64,000 bases of DNA from Pleurotus djamor (taxonomy: Eukaryota; Basidiomycota; Agaricomycetes; Agaricales; Pleurotaceae), in the NCBI GenBank assembly GCA_029747585.1, contig JAPEVF010000156.1, forward strand, positions 1 to 64,000, in the 5' to 3' direction. This document shows positions 55,913 through 64,000 of the stretch, one piece after another. Below the pieces are notes generated by a model. The model saw only the letters and a program-made list of their open reading frames with translations. It was not told the origin of the DNA and did not search any database. Both the position numbers and the translations under genes were made by a program. Position 1 is the first letter of the stretch; every line of letters begins with the position of its first letter.

Positions 55913-57497
55913 AAGGTGTTAGCCTGATGAAGAATTCCGTGTCAAATGAGATGCGTACCGAAGGACTTTCTACGACTCCAGAGATACTTAACCTCAGCCC
56001 CGAGGGTGAGAGTGTAATCATACACCCAGAGGGCAGAAGTAGCGACCCAATAAAGCTAGAGGGGCGTCAGGTGCGTCCTCGCACACTCGAACGAGTATGT
56101 GTTGGTGTTCTCACTCCCATTGCCCACCTTGAAGTGCATAAGCTGGTTTGCGAACGGTGACTGGATGATTACTTACACGTCGAATTGAAAAGAGAGATCT
56201 GAAAAGTCTAAGGCACCGTCCATTGGAAGAGAAGTAGGTAAGGCAAGACGCAACTGAACGTATTGCATCTAAAATACCCTCTTCAGAAGAACGAATGGCA
56301 ACCAAGGACCGGACGATCAGGGCGCCCACTGATAGATCCTGTGGGTGTCCGAGTTGGAGTACCGGCACCGCTCCACCCAATACTTATCGGTCAACAGGGA
56401 TAGAGCGACCTTCAGCGAGCGCTGTCCCATGCCATACGATAGATTCATTCCTTGAGAAAATAAAAGGAGTGTCTCTGGGTCGTGAAATTGGGGATGAAAA
56501 GCGGGTCAGGTAATATGAACAACGACATACCTCTTTTCGCCTTGAATTAATTGAGAAAGGTGGCATTCAGACTGTTGTCGCTACGCCACATTGGAGCTGA
56601 TGCTGCTGATGTACAATGTGTATGAGCGGACCAATCTGTTTCCGCGCATGGACCTTCAACCAAGAATTGGGAATATGCAAGGAGTTCGTACATAGCATCC
56701 TTGTCACTACCTCGACCGCTGGATCGCCCTACTTGTTTCATATTACACCGGTGAGGAGTATAGCGACGAGTTCCGCAACAGCTTTGGTAATGCCCTGACC
56801 GCTTGCGTAGACGGAAAACCTTGTTCTCATTTGGATCGGATAGTCTGGCCGCATCTCAATGGGGACGAACCCTTCGAACATTACCCCAACGAACCACGAT
56901 TGTGCGACGTTGGTGCGACGACGGCCTCCCTGCCTCCGATGCCATACTCTTCAATCAGCGCGCAGATAGGATAGCCGTCGACGGCCTGACTTTCAACGCT
57001 GATCTTGTGGGCAAGGATGATGGGAGCATGCACGAGACAAGGCGGGCAACCGGCTACATGAAAGTTCGAAAGGATTTGCCGGATTTGGAACGTCCACTAA
57101 GGCCCCATCAACTCAACCCCTGTCTCCTTTTCACCCCCCAGGTCTGACTCCGTCTCTTGACCTTCCTACCTTCAAATCTACCCAGTACTGACGATGTCTG
57201 CCATAGCTCTCCAAGGACTCGGGCTTCTGTAAGATTTTTCTGCTCTCAGGTAGACTGCAGGCCCGCCAATTCGTCGAAAGGGAAGGTATTCCATGAAACT
57301 GTCCTTAGTTAAAGACTGTCACCGCCATGACTCCGAAAGACTAACACAGAATTTTCCAGCCTGGCATCAACCGGGCTGCTTCGATTATCAGAGCAAAGCC
57401 ATAGCTCCCACGCACCAACATTGCCTTAAATAGAGTGCTCGGTTGGTTTGTTTCATGCAAGTTTCATCCTCGCATCCTTTCATCACATCACGGAATT
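55913..57497. other. Intergenic with an unassigned open frame
   Basis: Mostly unassigned. On the plus strand one frame is open from about 56552 to 56974 except for a TAG at 56693: LMLLMYNVYERTNLFPRMDL before it, and HPCHYLDRWIALLVSYYTGE with CSHLDRIVWPHLNGDEPFEH after it. Another frame, 56980-57147, carries GLTFNADLVGKDDGSMHETR. These may be exons or remains of an unknown gene. No family recognised. Confidence 0.3.
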
Positions 57498-58023
57498 ATG
57501 GACAGAATTAAGTCGGTATGCCCGTAGCTTACTCTCACTTTTCTCTGGCCTTGCGACGCGCTGCACAGGTAATCGCCTCCATTCGTGCCGAAGCTGATAA
57601 AGCCGTCGAACGCGCCGAACGGGCGGAGAAGAAGGTCAAGCAATTGGAGCAGACCCTCATCGAGCGCGATCAAGAGATCAAGACTCTCAACCACCACGTA
57701 ACGACTACTGAGAAGGGGCTCGATGACTCTACAGCAAGGGAGAAGGTTCTCAAAGACAAGTAGGTGACACGCGATCTGACCTTGGCGTCGCTGAAGCCAT
57801 GATCTAGACTGAGAGATGCAGAGCTAAAGATCGAGGAGTTGAGNCGGGAAGTGAAGCGATCTGAGAGAGAGCGAGACGAGTGGGAGAAGAAGCACGAGGT
57901 ATGTTGGATAAGTCAGACTCAATGATATTCAACTATTCTGACCATACTCAGCGCATATCCGAAAACTATAAGAAAGCGCAGGCTGAGATCGACGAGCTCA
58001 TCCAAGGAGTTGAGGGTCTTTAG
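57498..58023 (+). CDS. Tropomyosin
   Basis: Four exons. The first is only MDRIKS (57498-57515). Then VIASIRAEADKAVERAERAE and KKVKQLEQTLIERDQEIKTL, LRDAELKIEELxREVKRSER (n at 57844), and ISENYKKAQAEIDELIQGVE ending GL (58023). A continuous heptad coiled coil without prolines and a total near 161 residues equal the usual fungal tropomyosin (Cdc8/Tpm type). It forms head-to-tail dimers along actin filaments in cables and the contractile ring, stabilising formin-made filaments and regulating myosin. The start MDRIK and small first exon are typical. Confidence 0.93.
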
Positions 58024-58345
58024 AGTACTCTATACCCATTCGGCCAGACTGCACCATACCACACATAATTCCTACCAGATATTCTACATGGAACCGTCTA
58101 ATCACGCCAGTACTTCGTTATGCATGGNTTCTTTTTAGTCGCATATTCCGGCTCTTATAGAAAATGCCGTAGAATCCAGTCAAGGAGGTATCCCGAGGCA
58201 TGCAGCTACCTACTTGGTATCCTGACCTTGAATAACGACCCTATTTTGGCGACCCCTTCAAAGGTACTCCCCTGATCTCCTTATACGCTCCTATATCTCA
58301 ATTTTTTCGTTGTGGATCGGTTCGCAGGCGCTCTCTGCATCGGCC
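58024..58345. other. Intergenic, nothing recognised
   Basis: About 320 bases with one n (58128). Confidence 0.45.
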
Positions 58346-60175
58346 ATGATGTCAACCCACGATGTCGCCCCTCTACTCAACACTGACATCCTCCACCTCA
58401 TAGCAAAGCATACTGTGTCGCCTCGTGATCTTCTATCATTTGGTCTCGCAAGCTCTCAAACTTTCTCCNTTGTCAAAGCCGAAATCTCGCATCGATGTGT
58501 NCGATCTTACNTGGGAAACGACNATCTATGGCGTTACTTCATCGATCATCCAGAATTCGCAGAGATGGTAAGAGAGCTGGAGATTTTGAGAGAGAACCCT
58601 AGGCGTGTGCCGAGGAACAAGGAACGCGTGCCGTTACCGAAATTTCACGGAGCACACGACTCGAATAAGATTAAGGCCCCACCTTCGGTTGAGGAGATAG
58701 AGGGATCGGAACGACTGCTCATACAAGCACTGAAAAGGATGGTGAANTTGGAGGAGTTTACATGGGATCGCTGGGTTCCAGTGATTAGCCATGGTTCGAG
58801 ATGCGAGAACGGGCAGGACAATTCGGAGGAAGAGCAGGAAGACATATGGACGTCGTTGAAACACTACGCACAACTCAAGAGGCTTTCCGTAGTCGATCTT
58901 GGAAATTTCGATGCTATTGTACCCAGCCCTCTCCCGATCTTCGAAANTCCCGTACGCTTCTCCAGACCTTGAAGTTTCCTCTCGGTTTGACTTGGCCTTC
59001 AGGTTATCTTCATGATTCGCAACCTAACACATGTTGAATTAAAGGTATACTATTATCCAATCAACAATTCTCCAGACGGAGAACCTAGCAGCGAGGAAGA
59101 CGTGCAACCCGGAGAGGAAGGCATTCGGTTACGCCCTCCTCGAATAGACTTGACCTCTATGAAAGCCTTCCTACTTGGATGCCCCTTGCTCGAGGTATTA
59201 GAGTCACCGTCGATCTATTACTGTCTTTGACTTATCCTGACTTATAGACCCTCTCCTTAACGATAATANACCGCGGATTCTACCATAACGCTCGTGGAAA
59301 TCCTTTCACTGACCTCTCTTCGATCCTGTCTATGGCGAATTGGACAAGACTCCAACACCTACGGTTCTGGGATATAACTGTGCGCCCAGAAATTATGCTT
59401 GATTTCATTCTTCGACATCCCGCCATCCGGTCATTCGAATCACATCTTTCTTTGCAAGCAGCGGGTTTACCTGCGTTTCCCTTCCGATTCCCCGTCTTTG
59501 AGAACTTAACCGGGGAAATTTCTCTGCCCAATTCTCTGCTTGATGGGAACAACACAATGCCGCCGTTCCTTCCCCACATCGAGTCAATTGNTCTGGANTC
59601 AGAGATTCTCCAAACTATGGCTCCGTACATTTCGTACCCATGGTCTCTAAAGCGACTGAGCGTTCTCGAACCGAGCGACTGGACCNCCTTACCCGATCAC
59701 GAAGAATCATCTGAAGCCTCCGCTCTCAGCAATCTTCTCCGCAGTCCTCCTGTCCTTCGCCTCGAAAAGATGACTAACTTGATAGATGTGACGATCACTC
59801 GTTTGGAGTCATTCGAGCAACTGGACGATCTAGCGTCACTAACACCTCACCTTGAAGTTCTACGTGTTCGCACAAGCATTATTCAGAGGGTGGTCAGTTG
59901 CTTTCATAATTTTTCGGGAGTTGTCTTCGTGTTCACTTCGGCGAATCCTTCCTTTGAAGTATCTCCATCCACAGCCTCATATAATCTGGCTCCCGCACCT
60001 AGCCCAATGGCCGCACCTCACTCAACTTTATGGCATACGACTATGGCCTTGGAAAACCAAATCGCCGAATCACAAAGAAGATATCGTCNTGGCGGTACAT
60101 GAGGCTTGCCCGAAGCTTCGCCTTGTCGATGATCCATTTTTGAGTCGAGCCTTGCTGGCGTCCTTTGAGGAATAG
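58346..60175 (+). CDS. F-box/leucine-rich protein, paralogue of 15695-17405
   Basis: ATG 58346 gives MMSTHDVAPLLNTDILHLIA, an F-box helix, then SPRDLLSFGLASSQTF and LWRYFIDHPEFAEMVRELEI. Next come LLIQALKRMVxLEEFTWDRW (about 58715-58770) and HYAQLKRLSVVDLGNFDAIV. Later exons: MIRNLTHVELKVYYYPINNS (about 59010), MANWTRLQHLRFWDITVRPE (about 59330), LEKMTNLIDVTITRLESFEQ (about 59760), and a last part HLAQWPHLTQLYGIRLWPWK then VHEACPKLRLVDDPFLSR (stop 60175). About ten n bases interrupt codons but not the frame. Likely an SCF ubiquitin ligase adaptor. It shares order and motifs with the gene at 15.7-17.4 kb, so the two arose by duplication. Confidence 0.72.
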
Positions 60176-60912
60176 CGTGTTCCGTGACCAGGAGACTGAA
60201 AGAACCTGATGGAGTCGAATAGGGCCGCCCGGAATAGATGGAAGGCATGNGGCCTTACTTCTTGCTGACAACCTCACAGTGCACACTGAAGGGGGCGTAA
60301 GAAAAAAAAATTCTTTGCGGAACCTGCTACGTGCGAGCAATAGACTACGTCAATGTAGAAAATCATCCATTCCTGTCTGTATCCTCCATACCCCTAATTA
60401 CCGTTTATTAGTAGAAACCCGCACCACATGTTTGACGACGAAGTAGGGTATCATTTTCAAGAGTTTTGGAATATAGTTGACTTAGAGAGTACATCGTCTG
60501 GGACATGGCCATCTGAAGCCGCTGGAGTTGTTCAATCCTTGCAGGCTTGTAGGTGTGAACTCCTAAGTATCAAGCCAAAGTTCCGACGCACAGACCATCA
60601 TCAAAAAGAACCTTGAAAGAAGCGTCNTCNTNCTCCTCATCGTCNCGCNNNNNNNNTNGNGNTNTNAANNGTTCACCTCTTATGCCNCGACATTTTCTCT
60701 TTTTTTCCGCCCGTTCATAGCATTTTTGCTTGATTTTTCGGTTTTTATCCCGCCTTTCTTCGCTCTTTTGCTCGCTGACCCCGTAAGGTAGTCCCACTCA
60801 AATTGCTCTATCATTGGTCGACATTCAGAGGCTTAATACGGAATTCTGATACAATTACAAGTACACTGTTGGTGCATAAAACCTCTCCAACGCGCCAGGG
60901 CANTCCCAATTT
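60176..60912. other. Intergenic with low-quality sequence
   Basis: A cluster of ambiguous bases at 60627-60687 (including eight n in a row) marks unresolved sequence, flanked by T-rich runs. No supported gene. Confidence 0.6.
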
Positions 60913-62250
60913 TCACTGGAAGATATTGAAGCTCGAACGCGTGCGCGTTAATCCCCGACGACCAGGCGGAGCAGGCTCGCTTCTTGTAGGCACAACGCGC
61001 GGAGGCTGCATTGNNGGCGGCGTCCAGAGGTCGTCGAGATCATCATCGTCCAGTGAACAGTTCGGCATCGGCATGACTGGTTTCCCCCTTTTGGCCGCCT
61101 TCACCTTGACGGATGCTTCCCATGCACTCATGAACTCTTCGTCGCTGAAATCATCATTTAAGANGCTCTGCCCAACCGCCATCTTCGAAAATACCGGCTT
61201 TTCTTCGTCCAGCCCACCAATTGGCTCCATACTCGGGCACCTGATGTTACAGAGGGCTTCAATCTCCCCAGTCGCGAGTTCGCCGGATAGTGGAGATGAT
61301 GCCGCGGGGACGCCCTGCTTGCTATGCTCGAAAACATTGCCAGTTCTTATCGTCTTGGACCTGACCAACTTTCGTCGACCTGTATCTAGTGAGTCCCTTT
61401 CGTTCCCGGCATCTGAACAGAGAAAGTACTAACCGTCGTTGTTTCCACTACGTAGCTCTTCTGGTTGCTCACACCAATCAGATCCCCCGAACTCTTCGTT
61501 CAATTTCTTCGCCATCGGAAGCCAGACATCGCGTCTAGCGGCCTCGTTCTCAGCTCTCCACCTATCCAACTCCCCCGTCACCCAAGCCTCGATCCTGGCC
61601 GCCTTTCTCTCATAAGGCGACGGCTTTTCTTTTGGCATCTCGATGGCTTCATTTTTCAAGAAGAAGACCTCGTTTTCATCGTCCTCCTCAGTTGCATTCC
61701 CGTCATCTTCGTCCTGGTCATCGGAGAAGTCGAGCCTGTCTTTCCCAGCCCAAGGTGTATGGATTGCACCGTTCCAGCAGGCCTCGATCATCCGCTGCTT
61801 GGTTAATTCAGCTTGGAGATCGGGGTTTTGTCTTCCGCTGCCTTTTGGGAGGACCTGACCGTTCCAGCTGATGATGCAACCTGGCGGTGGTGTAATTTCT
61901 TTATAGCGCTCGTATATTCGGCAAGGTGGAAGATCCAGCTCCTTGCGATCGGCAGGCTTCTTGATCGAAGGCTTCTTGTGGGCCACAACAGTTGGCTCCC
62001 CGTCTGAAGCCCGTTTGATGTCTGGAGGTGGACCCATGTCGCCGATATGGGCTCGCGTCTTGGTGTTCCTTGGAGGACTCTCCTCGCCAGGAGGGGGCCC
62101 GATTTCCTTGGAAGTTCCAGCGCGTTGAGACGGCGGAAGACCCATCGCCATCGCCTTTGACATGGCCTCGGTCTTCCTCAACCAAGCCCGCACCTTGGGA
62201 TCTAATGGGACCCTACTCGGAGTTTTCTGTTCGCCCGTTGTCCCTTCCAT
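60913..62250 (-). CDS. Acidic nuclear-type protein, paralogue of 41162-42603
   Basis: ATG 62250 gives MEGTTGEQKTPSRVPLDPKV. Proline-rich segments (IGPPPGEESPPRNTKTRAHI, MGPPPDIKRASDG) precede the family block RMIEACWNGAIHTPWAGKD (about 61780) and GELDRWRAENEAARRDVWLP then MAKKLNEEFGGSDWC (about 61590-61475). An intron near 61435-61390 leads to VRSKTIRTGNVFEHSKQGVP, DFSDEEFMSAWEASVKVKAA and the end RRGLTRTRSSFNIFQ (60913). The paralogue's first exon starts with ATG in GTTCCACAACCACTACTATG; the matching place here reads ACG (about 62400), so this copy apparently uses the ATG of its second exon. Some n bases affect single codons. Function unknown. Confidence 0.7.
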
Positions 62251-62758
62251 CGCTGAACTACTCGATCATCAGAAAAGCGCACTCAACAGTCTCTGAGCCA
62301 CACGGCGTCTTACCTGCTGTTGGCTTGATCGTCGATCTCCCCGTATGGTAGAAGAGCTAGAGTAAGAGACAAAGCAAGATGGTGGTTTCTACTTTTGGAC
62401 GTGGTAGTTGTGGAACAATGAAGAGTGGCCTCCACGAGACGCGAGGGCCTTGTTTGGAACACGTGAGCGCAACATCCCATCCACCACCCCTTTTCTGTCC
62501 GAAAATTTACTGATTATCATTCATGCCCTGTAGTACCCGTCTCCGTGTCGATGTGCGGTTATAACCAACGTATCAAATAATAAACATTTGCTTGCTTGAT
62601 CTCATACTACGTGAAGGACTCGATCGCAAATTTGAGCTGCATAACCGTAATCACCGCTGCTCTGTTCTAGCCATCGGATTGGACTCTTTGGTTGAGGAAT
62701 AGTCGATGTGATCGTTTGATCCAGTTGGATCAGTCAGCATCATTCTTCCGTCGTATCG
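62251..62758. other. Intergenic, upstream region shared with paralogue
   Basis: About 62390-62510 resembles the region upstream of the 41162-42603 gene (see that entry). The rest shows nothing. Confidence 0.5.
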
Positions 62759-64000
62759 TCATCGCTCATGTGTATTTTCCTTCCAACAGCTGATGANTCG
62801 CNTNNNGTACCGTCCTCCGTTCAAATTGATGCCGAAGAGGTTGGGAATGAAGGTTGGCTGTCTTATTGGCCTGAAGACTGAAGCTGAAGGTCGGCCCGGG
62901 ACGTCATCTAGTTCGAAGTGTATGATCTTCCTATCTACCCCACAGGTTTTGTAATCAGAATGGATTGGTCGAGGTCGTTTGAGCCCGATGGTTGTCAAAA
63001 GCGCATACGAGCTAGTGATGCGGCCCCCGCCCCCATGCCCCATGGTCCGATCGCGCTCACGGAACAAGTGATCATTTCCTCCTTGCCGCTTAAGCAATGG
63101 GGATATCGTAATACTCCCAGAAAGAAATTTTTCAAACGTTGATAGTGGTGAAGTGGGTCGCATGGGTACCATCAACCAAAGGACAAGAAGATACTCACGA
63201 GCCAATCGTAGCTACTTCCAAAGAGTAAGTAGTACGAAACACCCTGGCGTGCCGACATCATCGAAGGTCGCTCGAATGACTTTGCCGTGGCCACACAGAT
63301 GATGGGCCTCGCTATTATTAGCGCATATTCCAGGAACATCGCAGCACAAGGAACGGAAGAAATGTCAAATTCTCTTCCCCACAAACGCATGCCAGTCATG
63401 GACACTTGGTTATCGTCCGGAGTAATTTGTTCTCAAGGGAACGGAACATCCGAAAGGAGAGGTGGTGCTATTCGTAGTGATCACTGGATCAAATGGAACA
63501 GAACATATAAAGAAGGATAGAGCAGTGTCCCCAGAAATTTTCGAGAGTACGTTCATCGCCTCCGAAAGAGAAGCCCAACAGCTGCCAGCAAGTTCGTAGC
63601 GAGCCATGTCTAGTGCAAGTCCTATGCCGATCGTGTATAGCGGTGATGTCTTGCCGAGGGGACGCTTCTTCAAGTCTTGGGAGCGTACACGGCATTCGAA
63701 GGAAGTTCATTGGTTTATCGAGTGTTTTGCAGAAGCGGTAGATGCTATGATTTCGCTCGATTTTCGGGGTGTTACTGATCGCCACGGTAGCTTGGGGCTT
63801 TCCTATATACATGGGCAGGTAAGAGACACTCCCACCGTCTCATGCGACCAGATAAATGACAAGGTAAATCGCAGGAGTCGGATCGACCGCTGCGTGGGTT
63901 GTGGGAAATGTTCTTCAGCTAGAGAACGTCGGGTGTGAGTGATCACCTCTTCATCAAGAACATGTTGATCGCTTACCTTGCCGTGGAAACAATAAGCTGT
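62759..64000 (-). CDS. Unresolved multi-exon gene at the right edge
   Basis: Protein-like minus-strand pieces: SPLYTIGIGLALDMARYELA (about 63640); EQITPDDNQVSMTGMRLWGR followed by EFDISSVPCAAMFLEYALII (about 63430-63320) and RQGVSYYLLFGSSYDWL with a GTGAGT donor at 63200; then ITISPLLKRQGGNDHLFRER (about 63110) and IHSDYKTCGVDRKIIHFELD (about 62940). Hydrophobic stretches suggest a membrane protein. On the plus strand the competing frame 63606-63830 (GDVLPRGRFFKSWERTRHSK, EVHWFIECFAEAVDAMISLD) is equally protein-like. I cannot decide between strands or name a family. The gene may continue beyond the window. Confidence 0.3.

Noticed and set aside
1..64000. CRISPR arrays, rRNA genes, bacterial operons
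   Set aside because: No direct-repeat spacer arrays or rRNA sequence seen; introns and gene families show a eukaryotic nuclear region.

Overview
The window is nuclear DNA of a filamentous basidiomycete, most likely an Agaricomycete (mushroom-forming fungus). Genes are dense and on both strands, and are split by many 45-70 nt GT-AG introns. They include fungus-typical families: a KDM3-like JmjC protein, F-box/leucine-rich proteins, a HET protein, a wax-synthase-like acyltransferase and a 161-residue-class tropomyosin. The sequence is a draft. Scattered n bases (20661, 39854, several at 57.8-62.8 kb and a cluster at 60.6 kb) break reading frames, so single frameshifts must be read with caution. 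Exon borders were placed by eye from splice signals and protein continuity.

Layout. 0-5 kb: retroelement-like remnant, a truncated membrane protein, tRNA-Leu(UAG) and a JmjC protein whose third iron ligand is tyrosine. 5-13.9 kb: secreted aspartic protease, proteasome beta-4 subunit, siderophore-type MFS transporter and a BTB protein. 14-22 kb: a decayed wax-synthase-like acyltransferase, two F-box proteins, and a protein with a HeLo-like/STAND-type N-terminus. 22.7-31 kb: an acidic nuclear-type protein, a HET-domain protein, a small membrane protein and the checkpoint kinase Chk1.

31.4-40.6 kb is the most remarkable part. Three related F-box genes plus a decayed fragment lie together. One of them is split by a 4574-bp hAT DNA transposon with a perfect 8-bp target duplication, 17-bp terminal inverted repeats and an apparently intact transposase gene. 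Four copies of a 30-bp palindrome sit around the same F-box genes.

41-46 kb: two acidic low-complexity nuclear-type proteins and a DUF1349 protein. 47-52.6 kb: HMG-box transcription factor, and an alpha/beta hydrolase with an 11-nt micro-exon and a tRNA-Thr inside its inferred last intron, then small unknown genes. 52.7-64 kb: a second HeLo-like-N protein (paralogue of the 20-22 kb gene), a multi-pass membrane protein, tropomyosin, an F-box paralogue of the 15.7-17.4 kb gene, a paralogue of the 41-42.6 kb acidic gene, and a poorly resolved gene at the right edge.

The genes do not form an obvious biosynthetic cluster. Housekeeping genes (proteasome, Chk1, tropomyosin) are interspersed with fast-evolving accessory families (F-box, HET, HeLo-like, JmjC) that have duplicated within the window and in places decayed.
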